A DNA stretch of 64,000 nt from Pseudoselenomonas ruminantium (GTDB lineage Bacteria; Bacillota; Negativicutes; Selenomonadales; Selenomonadaceae). Made by a program: the position numbers and the translations under genes. Numbering within the stretch: position 1 is the first letter of the stretch; each line of letters begins with the position of its first letter. This document shows positions 41,276 to 49,360 of the stretch, piece after piece. A model generated the notes under the pieces. The model was not told the origin of the DNA. It saw only the letters and a program-made list of their open reading frames with translations, and did no database searches. Where the stretch lies: NCBI GenBank assembly GCA_015058655.1, contig SVBX01000001.1, forward strand, positions 1 to 64,000, in the 5' to 3' direction.

Positions 41276-42312
41276 CAATTATTATCCTCCTTAGAGCCGT
41301 CAGTGACCAGCTGCTCCTCTTCCTGGAGTGCCTCCTGGATATGGGTGAGGACGCTCCCTTCCACATAGTCTTTCGCTACGCCAATGGCGCTGCAGATGGC
41401 CTTCGCATTGGAAGAGCCGTGGCTGATAAGGCAGCAGCCGTTGACACCCAGGAGCGGCGCACCGCCATACTCGCTGGCATCCAGTTTCTTGCCCAGCTTC
41501 TTGAGCGTAGGCATCAACAGGAATGCACCCAGCTTCGGCAGGATGCCTCCCTCTTTCACAGCGTCCTTAATCAGCTTCATAATGGTCTTTGCCAGACCCT
41601 CACCAAATTTTAGCACAACATTGCCAACAAATCCATCACAAATTACGACATCGAAATTCCCCTTGGGAATGTCCCTGCCTTCCGCATTGCCCTGGAAGTT
41701 GATGGTGTGCATGGTCTTCAAGATCTGATAAGTAGCCTTGGCCTGCTCGTTGCCCTTGGTTTCCTCCTCGCCGATATTCAGAAGCCCTACGCGGGGCTTT
41801 TCTCTTCCGAATACATATTCGGCATAGATGGAGCCCATGATGCCGCTCTGCACCAGGTGCTCAGGCCTGGAATCCACATTGGCGCCGGAATCCAAGAGAA
41901 GCGTCACGCCCTTCGGAGTCGGCATGGGCGTAGCTATAGTCGGACGGCCTATGCCCTTGATGCGGCGAAGGATCAGCTGCGCTGCGGTCACCGCTGCCCC
42001 GGTGCTGCCTGCGGAAAGCACCGCATCGCATTTGCCCTCCTTCACCAGCCTGGTGGCCACTACCACCGAGGCATCTTTCTTTGTGCGCACAGCGTCAGCG
42101 GGATGTTCATCCATCTCGATGACCTGCGTGGTGTGATGGATAGTGATGCCCAGTTTCTCCCAGCCATCTTCCCTTTTCAGCACCTCACGAATCTGAGGCT
42201 CATCCCCCACCAGGACAATCTCGCAACCATACTTCCTGGCTGCCCGGACTGCACCGAACACCACCTGCTCCGGTGCATAGTCTCCGCCCATGGCATCGAC
42301 TGCAATCTTCAC
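41275..42312 (-). CDS. plsX: Phosphate acyltransferase (GTG start)
   Basis: Makes acyl-phosphate from acyl-ACP, the acyl donor for PlsY in phospholipid synthesis; 345 residues. The opening KIAVDAMGGDYAPEQVV, LSAGSTGAAVTAAQLILRRIKGI, PKGVTLLLDSGANVDSRPEHLVQ and VICDGFVGNVVLKFGEGL are diagnostic. GTG 42312 follows GGAGG at 7 nt. It is downstream of fapR, as in Bacillus-type operons, and so probably under FapR control. Confidence 0.96.
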   Translation of the reverse strand: MKIAVDAMGGDYAPEQVVFGAVRAARKYGCEIVLVGDEPQIREVLKREDGWEKLGITIHHTTQVIEMDEHPADAVRTKKDASVVVATRLVKEGKCDAVLSAGSTGAAVTAAQLILRRIKGIGRPTIATPMPTPKGVTLLLDSGANVDSRPEHLVQSGIMGSIYAEYVFGREKPRVGLLNIGEEETKGNEQAKATYQILKTMHTINFQGNAEGRDIPKGNFDVVICDGFVGNVVLKFGEGLAKTIMKLIKDAVKEGGILPKLGAFLLMPTLKKLGKKLDASEYGGAPLLGVNGCCLISHGSSNAKAICSAIGVAKDYVEGSVLTHIQEALQEEEQLVTDGSKEDNN

Positions 42313-42337
42313 GCTGCCGCCTCCTAATAAATCAACT

Positions 42338-42898
42338 TCAATTCTCTCCCCAGGAAGCCATGATGAACTTGGCTCTGAAGACTTCCTGCGTCTCGTTTCT
42401 GGTCTTTACCCAGACAAAATACTTATTGCCCCGCACCTTCACAATCTCGGCTTTGGCAATGAGCTTTTCACCTACATGCACAGGCACCTTGTACTTGACA
42501 TTGGCCACCCCCGTCACCGCCATGGGCGCATCTATCACCGCTATGGCCAGGGAATTGGCCTGTGAGAACATGTACTGCCCTTTGGCAATCTGTGTCTTGG
42601 CAAAAACCATATCCTCAGTGATCCTGAGCAACGAGATTCCCGAATGCCCCAACTCCAGGTCGATAAGCTCGCCTACCACTTCGCCGCTCCTAAGGGCCTT
42701 CACCTTATTCTGAGCCGTTTCCGCCATCTTGCGTATGCGACCTCGCAGCTCGGGTATGCCCAGCTCCAGGCGGTCAAGCCTGATAGTCTGTACACTGACA
42801 TCCAGATTCTTGGCCAGTTCCTCATCTGTAAGGAAAGGCTTATCCTTCACCTGGGCCAGCAAAATCTGCTGCCTTTCCTTCTTCTTCACTCGTGCCAT
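42338..42898 (-). CDS. fapR: Fatty acid biosynthesis transcriptional regulator FapR
   Basis: Malonyl-CoA-responsive repressor of membrane-lipid genes; 186 residues. The N-terminal DeoR-like HTH (about 1-55: KERQQILLAQVKDKPFLTDEELAKNLDVSVQTIRLDRLELGIPELRGRI) is joined by a linker helix to a hot-dog thioesterase-like effector domain (about 75-186; HSGISLLRITEDMVFAKTQIAKGQYMFSQANSLAIAVIDA, VGEKLIAKAEIVKVRGNKYFV). It heads the plsX-fab operon, and a FapR-like site lies between its promoter and ribosome site, so autoregulation is expected. Confidence 0.95.
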   Translation of the reverse strand: MARVKKKERQQILLAQVKDKPFLTDEELAKNLDVSVQTIRLDRLELGIPELRGRIRKMAETAQNKVKALRSGEVVGELIDLELGHSGISLLRITEDMVFAKTQIAKGQYMFSQANSLAIAVIDAPMAVTGVANVKYKVPVHVGEKLIAKAEIVKVRGNKYFVWVKTRNETQEVFRAKFIMASWGEN

Positions 42899-42916
42899 GT
42901 TCTCACCTCCTTATTT

Positions 42917-42935
42917 TTAGTACCTGCTTCTACTA
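42917..42935 (-). promoter_or_regulatory. FapR operator-like site
   Basis: Plus-strand TTAGTACCTGCTTCTACTA resembles the known FapR site (TTAGTACC... dyad) and lies between the fapR promoter and its Shine-Dalgarno sequence. Confidence 0.6.
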
Positions 42936-42951
42936 TCTCATATAATGGACT

Positions 42952-42980
42952 ATTATAAAGTGTATATACTAAAAAAGCAA
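42952..42980 (-). promoter_or_regulatory. Promoter of the fapR-plsX-fab-rnc operon
   Basis: Minus strand: TTGCTT (42980-42975), exactly 17-nt spacer, TATAAT (42957-42952), 54 nt before the fapR start codon. Confidence 0.8.
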
Positions 42981-43061
42981 GGGACATCTGTCATAAAAAT
43001 AAACTTGTTCGCCTGTGCACACATCAAGGACAAACTTAACATTGACTCATGCTTATAGAAA

Positions 43062-43092
43062 TAAAAAGAGCAGAACCTCGCGGTTCTGCTCT
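43062..43092 (-). terminator. Terminator of yceD-rpmF
   Basis: Perfect 11-bp stem AGAGCAGAACC / GGTTCTGCTCT, 4-nt loop, followed on the minus strand by TTTTAT; 11 nt past the rpmF stop. Confidence 0.9.
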
Positions 43093-43103
43093 ATATAGCC
43101 AAA

Positions 43104-43283
43104 TTACTCAGCGGCTGCGATGACCTCTTTGCCATCGTAGTAACCGCACTCAGTGCACACATGATGCGGCATCTTAGGCTCGTGGCACTGGGGGCAAGAA
43201 ACGAAGCCCGGAGCCTCAAGCTTCCAGTTGGCACGGCGGCTGTCGCGGCGAGCCTTGGACATTTTACGCTTTGGAACTGCCAT
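43104..43283 (-). CDS. rpmF: 50S ribosomal protein L32
   Basis: 59-residue protein read directly from the minus strand: [20 protein letters not shown] at the N-terminus, then [22 protein letters not shown], then KEVIAAAE and TAA. Both CxxC pairs are present, so this is the zinc-binding form of L32. The start ATG 43283 follows AAGGAGGTGT; a longer overlapping frame at 43091-43303 is spurious. It is co-transcribed with yceD as in most bacteria and is followed by a strong terminator. Confidence 0.96.
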   Translation of the reverse strand: MAVPKRKMSKARRDSRRANWKLEAPGFVSCPQCHEPKMPHHVCTECGYYDGKEVIAAAE

Positions 43284-43312
43284 TTAGGATACACCTCCTT
43301 CAAGGTATGCGA

Positions 43313-43819
43313 TCAATCTTCCTTATCTATCAGTTGCTGTAATGCTGCCAGACGCGGGTCGGGGACGAAGCTGTCACAGCCACATTCTCCCTCATTGAGG
43401 TCATGTCCACACACCGGGCAAAGGCCCTTGCAGTCGGGCCGGCAAAGATTGCTGAGGGACTGAGCTGCCAGAATCGTATCCCTGACCAAATCCGTGATTT
43501 CGAGGGCATCCCCATCAACCACCAGTGCTTCCTGATCCTCGGCCTCATCTGCCTTGCGGTACTCCTCCTCAAAGCTGAGGTTCTGTTCCTCCTGGCATTC
43601 CTTCAGGCAACGGTCACAGGCAAAGGCCTTCACCGCCTCGATTTTCCCGGAAACACGATAACAGACGCCCGTATAGACCAAGTTGCCACGAACGACAATC
43701 TCCCCCACAAAGGAAAAACCGTCACCCGTTGCTCCCAGTTCTGCTGCGGTCGTCCGATAGGCAAAAGGGATTTCCTGTCCCAGATTCCCATTTGCCTCAG
43801 CAATACTCATTTTCATCAT
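43313..43819 (-). CDS. yceD: YceD/DUF177 family protein, 23S rRNA accumulation factor
   Basis: 168-residue protein of the YceD family, needed for large-subunit rRNA accumulation in studied bacteria and almost always upstream of rpmF, as here. The family's cysteine motifs are intact: FACDRCLKECQ in the middle and SNLCRPDCKGLCPVCGHDLNEGECGC near the C-terminus, probably binding zinc. The frame is open to 43867, but ATG 43819 or 43816 fits the usual N-terminus best; no strong ribosome site helps decide. Confidence 0.88.
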   Translation of the reverse strand: MMKMSIAEANGNLGQEIPFAYRTTAAELGATGDGFSFVGEIVVRGNLVYTGVCYRVSGKIEAVKAFACDRCLKECQEEQNLSFEEEYRKADEAEDQEALVVDGDALEITDLVRDTILAAQSLSNLCRPDCKGLCPVCGHDLNEGECGCDSFVPDPRLAALQQLIDKED

Positions 43820-43878
43820 TTCAGCATCAACCTCAGATATTTTAACACCATTGTCCAGATTTTGCAACAGGTAAAATG

Positions 43879-44355
43879 TCAGTCACCCAACCTGGCCTCA
43901 AAGTCCTTCACAGCCTCCTGCTGCACCAGCTTCAGAGGCACCCCTTTTTCCCGGGCCAGGCGGCAGCAATCCTCATATTCCGGCGATACATTGATGATAT
44001 GGCCGCCATAAGCGCTGACCTTGCAGGCGATCACGCCGTATTTGGTTTCCACTTTCGCCATGTGGCGAACAGCTTCCAGCCTTTCCTCCAGACGGCGCAC
44101 CCTGATGCCTATGCTGGTGGTCTCCCGGAAAATTATCCGGGCACAGGCTTCTTTCTCCGCCTCGCTCACCAGCACGGAGAGCATCTGCCCCGGACGATTT
44201 TTCTTCATATAAATGGGAGTCGTCCACACATCCCTGGCTCCGGCTTCAAAAAGCCTGTCGTAGAGATAACCGTATATCTGAGGATTCATGTCATCGATAT
44301 TAGTCTCCAGAAGCAACAGTCCCCCTGCTGCTTCCTGTTCCACATTCTCTTGCAT
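43879..44355 (-). CDS. larC2: Nickel-pincer cofactor biosynthesis protein LarC, C-terminal half (LarC2)
   Basis: 158 residues that match only the C-terminal domain of LarC: LLLLETNIDDMNPQIYGYLYDRLFEAGARDVWTTPIYMKKNRPGQMLSVL, IIFRETTSIGIRVR, KVSAYGGHIINVSPEYEDC. In full-length LarC this follows the DUF111 N-terminal half, here encoded 34 kb away (9590-10336). It has its own good start (ATG 44355, GGAGG 8 nt upstream) and sits within rsmD-coaD-...-yceD-rpmF, so it is a real gene and not a fragment left by a frameshift. The two products presumably assemble in trans. Confidence 0.88.
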   Translation of the reverse strand: MQENVEQEAAGGLLLLETNIDDMNPQIYGYLYDRLFEAGARDVWTTPIYMKKNRPGQMLSVLVSEAEKEACARIIFRETTSIGIRVRRLEERLEAVRHMAKVETKYGVIACKVSAYGGHIINVSPEYEDCCRLAREKGVPLKLVQQEAVKDFEARLGD

Positions 44356-44393
44356 GAGCATCGCCTCCCAAAGTCAGACTGCAACAGAGCAGC

Positions 44394-45026
44394 TTACTCT
44401 TCAATAGGCTGAGGCGCCGCAGCCGGATGATTGTTCACCGGACGGGGCTGGTTCATCTGGCTCTTGGCCTGCTGCAGCACTGTCAAGGCCTGCTGGAGGC
44501 CGCCTTCCGCCTGGCGCACTCCCTGGAAGGTGCTGCTGACATGAGCGATGAGCTGGTCAAAAACCTGATTGGCATAATTGTCAGCGTCACTCTGAAGCTG
44601 AGTTGCATTAGCCTGGGTACGCTCCATGATTTCCTGCGCCTGGGACTGAGCCTGCTCCAGAAGGGTCCTGGCTTTTTCCTGATTTTCTGTCAGCATTGCC
44701 TCAGACTGGGCACGAGCCTCGGCCATGATCCTTTCAGCCTCCATCTTGGCATTTCTCACCAGTTCCTGCTCGTCTGTAACGCGCCGGGCATATTTTTTGG
44801 CCTCTTCAACAATATTGTCAGCTTCTTTTCTGGCATCATCCAAGATTTTATCCCTATTGGCTTTGATCTCGTTAGATTCATTCAGCTCATTAGGCAGATC
44901 ATGACGCAATTCATCAACATAATGGAGCAGCTCCTCATCGCTGACCAGGCTCCTGCCCATAAAAGGAACCGTATGCGCTCCCACAACAATATTTTCAATT
45001 TTATCCAAGCATTCTAATACTGACAT
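44394..45026 (-). CDS. Coiled-coil protein of the coaD-rpmF cluster
   Basis: 210-residue protein, mostly a long charged coiled coil (about 50-165; DDARKEADNIVEEAKKYARR and AMLTENQEKARTLLEQAQSQ). A short conserved N-terminus (VLECLDKIENIVVGAHTVPF) precedes it and a Gln/Pro/Ala-rich tail follows. Similar proteins beside coaD in Firmicutes are annotated as ATPase-like or F0 subunit b-like, but no nucleotide-binding motif is seen here. A DivIVA-like scaffold role is possible but unproven. ATG 45026 follows GGGAG. Confidence 0.75.
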   Translation of the reverse strand: MSVLECLDKIENIVVGAHTVPFMGRSLVSDEELLHYVDELRHDLPNELNESNEIKANRDKILDDARKEADNIVEEAKKYARRVTDEQELVRNAKMEAERIMAEARAQSEAMLTENQEKARTLLEQAQSQAQEIMERTQANATQLQSDADNYANQVFDQLIAHVSSTFQGVRQAEGGLQQALTVLQQAKSQMNQPRPVNNHPAAAPQPIEE

Positions 45027-45084
45027 AAACCATTACTCCCTTTCCCTTATATTTGCAAAATGCGGCCCACAACACCACCGCAAC

Positions 45085-45573
45085 TCAAGACTCACTATCT
45101 CCGTGAAGCTGCGCGATAGCTCGCTCCACGCAATCCGGCACCAATCCACGGATATTTCCACCAAAATTCACCAACTCCCGCACAGCAGATGAGCTGACGA
45201 AGGATAATTCAGGTTTGGTCAGCAGAAACACCGTATCCAGGCGGCCATCCAGATGCCTCAGCATATAGGCCTCATTTTGCTCGTACTCCAAATCCTTCAC
45301 AGAACGGACTCCCCGAACGATGATATGAGCATCATGTTCTTCCATATATCTGGTCACCAGTCCGTCAAAAGAATCAACCCTCACATTCGGCAGATGCCTT
45401 ACCGCTTCTTCTATAAGCTTCACCCGCTTTTCCACAGGCAGAAACGGCTTTTTCTTCACATTGTTGAAGACGCAGACAATAAGCTCATCAAACATGAGAC
45501 TAGCCCGCTCAAAAACATCGATATGGCCATTGGTCACCGGGTCGAAGCTGCCTGAGCAAATAGCTCTTTTCAT
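45085..45573 (-). CDS. coaD: Phosphopantetheine adenylyltransferase
   Basis: Fourth step of CoA synthesis; 162-residue nucleotidyltransferase. The HIGH-type motif is in CSGSFDPVTNGHIDVFERA, RGVRSVKDLEYE follows, and FVSSSAVRELVNFGGNIRGLVP holds the ISSTxxR-like motif. Complements coaX at 20 kb. Start ATG 45573 overlaps the rsmD stop (ATGA), so translation is coupled. Confidence 0.96.
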   Translation of the reverse strand: MKRAICSGSFDPVTNGHIDVFERASLMFDELIVCVFNNVKKKPFLPVEKRVKLIEEAVRHLPNVRVDSFDGLVTRYMEEHDAHIIVRGVRSVKDLEYEQNEAYMLRHLDGRLDTVFLLTKPELSFVSSSAVRELVNFGGNIRGLVPDCVERAIAQLHGDSES

Positions 45574-46151
45574 GATTCAGCCTCCTCGCAGGCTTGCAAA
45601 TAATCTTTCCGCTGAAAAAAACTCAGCTGAGTGGTATGTCCATAGCGCTTGTTCAGCGCTAACTGCAGATTTCTCAGTTCCGGGTACTCATTTTCATCAG
45701 CCCCATGCTCAACTACCAGTATGCCCTCATAAGCCAGCAAATCTGACGCATCGATCGCTGAGAGAGCTCTTTCCCACAAGCCCTTGTGATAAGGCGGGTC
45801 GCAGAAAATCAGGCTGAAACTGCGCCCGACGCCAGCCAGGCGGCTGATGGCAGCATATACATCTGCCCCCATGACCTCAGCCTTGCCCGCCAAATGAGTA
45901 TGGCGAGCATTTTCGCTGATGAGGGAAGCCGTAGCCTTATCCACCAGCACCGCGCTTTCAGCCCCTCGCGAGAGGGCTTCCAGTCCCAGGTTGCCAGTGC
46001 CAGCAAATATGTCCAGCACCTTGCGTCCTTCCACCATACGGCCCAGGATATTGAAGAGAGATTCCTTCACCCTGTCTGCCGTGGGCCTGGTATCCTGTCC
46101 TTTGGGTGTCTTCAGTTTTGCGCCCCGGGCGCTGCCCGTGATAATCCGCAT
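45570..46151 (-). CDS. rsmD: 16S rRNA (guanine(966)-N(2))-methyltransferase
   Basis: 193-residue SAM-dependent methyltransferase of the 30S subunit. RIITGSARGAKLKTPKGQDTRPTADRVKESLFNIL at the N-terminus is diagnostic. The SAM site is VLDIFAGTGNLGLEALSRGA and the catalytic motif LIFCDPPYHKG. Start ATG 46151 follows TGGAGTG. First gene of rsmD-coaD-coiled coil-larC2-yceD-rpmF. Confidence 0.95.
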   Translation of the reverse strand: MRIITGSARGAKLKTPKGQDTRPTADRVKESLFNILGRMVEGRKVLDIFAGTGNLGLEALSRGAESAVLVDKATASLISENARHTHLAGKAEVMGADVYAAISRLAGVGRSFSLIFCDPPYHKGLWERALSAIDASDLLAYEGILVVEHGADENEYPELRNLQLALNKRYGHTTQLSFFQRKDYLQACEEAES

Positions 46152-46234
46152 CTTTCACTCCATTCCGGCCTTCCTGCCGAGCATAGTGACCATAAACAAA
46201 CTTAGACAAAAGCTATTCTATCATATTTTTCCAT

Positions 46235-46263
46235 TTTCGTGAACCGCTCTATCCTGCTATAAT
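46235..46263 (+). promoter_or_regulatory. Promoter of the DUF4127 gene
   Basis: TATAAT at 46258-46263 with a weak -35 (TTTCGT) 17 nt upstream; 49 nt before the start codon. Confidence 0.55.
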
Positions 46264-46312
46264 GTTATCACCGTTGAAAATTCTTCATTAAATTAGATAA
46301 AGGAGCATTGCC

Positions 46313-48004
46313 TTGCCTGCCAATAAAACACTCGCTTTGTCACTCCTGACCCTTCTGGTCCTGCTGTCAGGCTTCGCCCTCTGGCACGCCCGTCATCCCG
46401 CCTCTCCCGGCCAGCCCTTGCCCATGCCGCAGACCCATCTTCAGGAAAAGATATCTCTTCTGCCCCTTGACGGCCGTCCTCCCTGCCGCCAATTCGTCAT
46501 CAACGGCGGCAAAATTGCCGGCATTGAAATTTCTGTCCCCCCCAGCGAACTGCAGGACTACTACTCCCTTCCCGGCAATGCCCCAGGCATGCGGGAATGG
46601 CTTATGAGCGACCTCTACGGCTCCAATGCCGCCATCATCTCCATCGACCAGCTGCTGCATGGAGGACTGCTGGCCGCCAGAGAGAAAAATGCCAGCCACG
46701 AAGAAGTAGACAGCCTTATCAACTATCTGCGGCAGTTGCATGAAAAACATCCCGCCATCCCCCTCTACGCCTTTTCCATCCTGCCCAGGCTCACGCCGCA
46801 GGACAGCATCGACGGCTATCAGGAACGCAAGGATCTGGTAGCCTACTCCCGGCTGGTGGGGAAAAAAGCCGCAGGACTGGAAGTTGACGAGGAGGAAATC
46901 AAGCAGCTGGAAGCAGCCATCCCGCCCCAAAGCCTTTCTGCCTACCTGGCCCATTTCAAGGAAAATGAATACCTGAACCAAAAGCTCATCGACCTGGCCA
47001 AGGAGGGCGTGCTTGAGCAGCTGGTATTGGGACAGGACGATGGCGAAGCCTATAGCATTCCCAATATCGAAAAAAGCGCCCTCATAGGCTACATAGACAA
47101 GAGCGGCCTTGACTCCTCCCGCGTCTTCCTCACCCACGGCGCAGACGAGATTGCCTTGAGCCTGCTGGCAGAAATAAAAAACTCCAGGACAGGCAGCAGG
47201 CCCAAAGTATACCTTGACTGCAATGCCCCGGGCACCCCAGAGAAAATAATGCCCTATATGGCAGTGGATATGGAAACCACCGCCCGGGAAAAGATTGCCC
47301 TGCTGGGGGCAGAGGAAACCAGTTTCCCGGAAGAAGCCGATATCATCCTCTTCCTTTCCGCCATGGACAATAAAGAAGACACCCTGCAAAGCCGCGCCGG
47401 AAGCCTTGAGAAATTGCAGTCTTATCAAGCCCAGGGCAAGGAAATAGCCTTGGTAGACCTCAGCCAGCATTTCGCCGCCGCTGAATGCCTGCTACCCTAT
47501 CTCATCGAGGAAAACTTTCCCGTCGGTGCCCTGGCTGCCTACTCCGGCTGGAACACCGCCAGCAACTCCATCGGCACCGCCCTCAGCCAGGCCATTCTCA
47601 GCCACGCCGCCCTCTCCTCCTGCGAAAGCGAAGAGGAAGCCATCGCCATTTCCTACGCCCAGAGCGCCTTCCTGCAGGGCAGAATCATGGAAGACTATTA
47701 CTATCTGAAGCAGGACATAGATGAAGTAAACAACAGCCTGAAAAAGGCCGGCTACACAAACACCGCCGACCTGGATCTGGAACACAACTACCGCTGGGCC
47801 ACCGCGCTCCTGCAAAAATCAATGCAAGCACACCTGGAACTCTACCAAAACACAGCCGCCGCCCGCGCTCCCTACAAAGTGAAATGGAAAAAGGGCGAGC
47901 TCACGCTCGCCCTGCATCATCTGAAAATAGATGTCTCCTTCCCCTGGCCCCGGACCTTTGAGATAAACCTGATGGCTTATCCGGAGCTGTATAGATTGCC
48001 ATAA
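46313..48004 (+). CDS. DUF4127 family protein, membrane-anchored (TTG start)
   Basis: 563-residue protein of the uncharacterised DUF4127 family. An N-terminal hydrophobic helix (about 6-24) acts as signal or anchor, so the bulk is likely outside the cytoplasm. Family hallmarks: LLPLDGRPPCRQFV near residue 50, SIDQLLHGGLLAAR, LVLGQDDGEAYSIPN and SGWNTASNSIGTALSQAIL. The function is unknown; conserved Asp and His residues suggest a hydrolase-like fold, but this is a guess. The start is TTG 46313, 7 nt after AAAGGAG. It runs convergent to the DUF362 gene with only 3 nt between stops. Confidence 0.88.
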   Translation: MPANKTLALSLLTLLVLLSGFALWHARHPASPGQPLPMPQTHLQEKISLLPLDGRPPCRQFVINGGKIAGIEISVPPSELQDYYSLPGNAPGMREWLMSDLYGSNAAIISIDQLLHGGLLAAREKNASHEEVDSLINYLRQLHEKHPAIPLYAFSILPRLTPQDSIDGYQERKDLVAYSRLVGKKAAGLEVDEEEIKQLEAAIPPQSLSAYLAHFKENEYLNQKLIDLAKEGVLEQLVLGQDDGEAYSIPNIEKSALIGYIDKSGLDSSRVFLTHGADEIALSLLAEIKNSRTGSRPKVYLDCNAPGTPEKIMPYMAVDMETTAREKIALLGAEETSFPEEADIILFLSAMDNKEDTLQSRAGSLEKLQSYQAQGKEIALVDLSQHFAAAECLLPYLIEENFPVGALAAYSGWNTASNSIGTALSQAILSHAALSSCESEEEAIAISYAQSAFLQGRIMEDYYYLKQDIDEVNNSLKKAGYTNTADLDLEHNYRWATALLQKSMQAHLELYQNTAAARAPYKVKWKKGELTLALHHLKIDVSFPWPRTFEINLMAYPELYRLP

Positions 48005-48007
48005 GAC

Positions 48008-49135
48008 TTACTTGATTTTCACCAGCTCATACTCGCGGGAGCCCATGCCAATCTTTTCCGCATGCTCCAGGGTTTCCTTCCAATGGACATTGGGGTTACT
48101 GTCCAGGAAGTGGTCGTGGTGGCAGTGCCAGTCTGGCTTTTTCAGGTTATCCGACAGCTGACTGTTGGGCATGGGCTCTGCCTGCTGGCAGGCATCCACG
48201 CAGGCCTGGTCCAGCGCCACCGGGTCGAAGGAAGCGAACATGCCGATATCCGGCAGGATAGGCGCGTCGTTCTCCCCGTGGCAGTCGCAGTTGGGGGAAA
48301 TATCCCTGACGATGTTGATGTGGAAGCAGGGACGATCCTGGCACACAGCCTGGGCGTACTCTGCCATCTTGCGGTCAAGGAGGTTGCCAGCATCCCACTG
48401 CACAGTCTGGATAGCATCAAAGGAGCAGGCTCCTATGCAGCGGCCGCAGCCCTTGCAGAGGTCAGGGTTGATATGAGCCTTGTTGCCTTCGTAGGTGATA
48501 GCATCAGAGCCGCACTCCTTGGCGCAGCGGCGACACCCCTTGCACAATTCCTGATTTACCTCCGGCTGGCCGGAGGAATGCTGCTCCATCTTGCCTGCCC
48601 GGCTACCGCAGCCCATGCCGATATTCTTGATGGCGCCGCCAAAGCCAGTCATCTCATGGCCCTTGAAATGCGACAGGCTGATGAACACATCTGCATCCAT
48701 GATGGCCCTGCCGATTTTGGCGGTCTTCACATACTCGCCGTTCTTTACCGGCACCTCTGCCTCATCAGTGCCCCGCAGGCCGTCGCCAATGATGATCTGG
48801 CAACCGGTAGTGAGGGGATTGAAGCCATTGATATTGGCGCAGTCCAGATGCTCCAGCGCGTGCTTGCGGCTGCCGGGATAGAGGGTGTTGCAGTCGGTCA
48901 GGAAGGGTATGCCCCCTGCTTCCTTTACCGTCTCCACCACCGCCCTGGCATAGGCAGGACGCAAGTAGGCCAGATTCCCCAGTTCTCCGAAGTGCATCTT
49001 GATGGCAGTGAACTTGCCCTGGAAATCGATCTCCTTGGTCATGCCAGCCACCTTGCAAAGCCGCTGCAGCTTCTGCATCAGGTTGGTTTGCAGATCCGTA
49101 CGGAAATCCGTGAAATAAACCTTGGCTTTTGACAT
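48008..49135 (-). CDS. DUF362 protein with two 4Fe-4S clusters
   Basis: 375-residue ferredoxin-like protein. The N-terminal DUF362 domain includes FTAIKMHFGELGNLAYLRP, FLTDCNTLYPGSRKHALEHL and LSHFKGHEMTGFGGAIKNIGMGCGSRAGK. Two adjacent cluster motifs follow, CKGCRRCAKECGSDAI and CKGCGRCIGACSFDAI (about 190-240). A C-terminal part has ADWHCHH-like histidines. It probably carries electrons in the cytoplasm; the partner is unknown. Start ATG 49135 follows GGAG. An R1 left-end fragment 46 nt upstream reads TTGGAA-18 nt-TATAAT towards this gene. Confidence 0.88.
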   Translation of the reverse strand: MSKAKVYFTDFRTDLQTNLMQKLQRLCKVAGMTKEIDFQGKFTAIKMHFGELGNLAYLRPAYARAVVETVKEAGGIPFLTDCNTLYPGSRKHALEHLDCANINGFNPLTTGCQIIIGDGLRGTDEAEVPVKNGEYVKTAKIGRAIMDADVFISLSHFKGHEMTGFGGAIKNIGMGCGSRAGKMEQHSSGQPEVNQELCKGCRRCAKECGSDAITYEGNKAHINPDLCKGCGRCIGACSFDAIQTVQWDAGNLLDRKMAEYAQAVCQDRPCFHINIVRDISPNCDCHGENDAPILPDIGMFASFDPVALDQACVDACQQAEPMPNSQLSDNLKKPDWHCHHDHFLDSNPNVHWKETLEHAEKIGMGSREYELVKIK

Positions 49136-49180
49136 TTCGGACTCTCCTTTGTAAAATATACACAATTGTTATCTTAGTAT

Positions 49181-49208
49181 ATTATAACGCAAATGTTCTA
49201 ATTTTTCC
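49181..49208 (-). repeat. R1 left-end fragment upstream of the DUF362 gene
   Basis: ATTATAACGCAAATGTTC followed by TAATTTTTCC matches the left ~28 bases of R1. Minus-strand reading gives a promoter-like TATAAT facing the DUF362 gene. Confidence 0.65.
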
Positions 49209-49227
49209 AAAGATAACTTTTATCAAT

Positions 49228-49283
49228 AAACAATATATTTACCTATCAAAGTAGTAGACAAATATGTTGTTTATCTATATAAT
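49228..49283 (+). promoter_or_regulatory. Promoter of the DAACS symporter with flanking inverted repeat
   Basis: TAGACA (49255-49260), 17-nt spacer, TATAAT (49278-49283). A 13-bp inverted repeat (AAACAATATATTT at 49228; AAATATGTTGTTT at 49260; one mismatch) brackets the -35 and may be an operator. Confidence 0.6.
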
Positions 49284-49360
49284 AGCTGACAAGTCGAATT
49301 TATTCATTCCATTATCTCGACTGAGATGCAATCATCTGCACTTTGGAAAGGAGCGTTCTT

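Noticed and set aside
43091-43303. 70-codon minus-strand frame at the rpmF locus
   Set aside because: The true product in the other frame is the 59-residue L32 protein with both zinc CxxC pairs and a good start.
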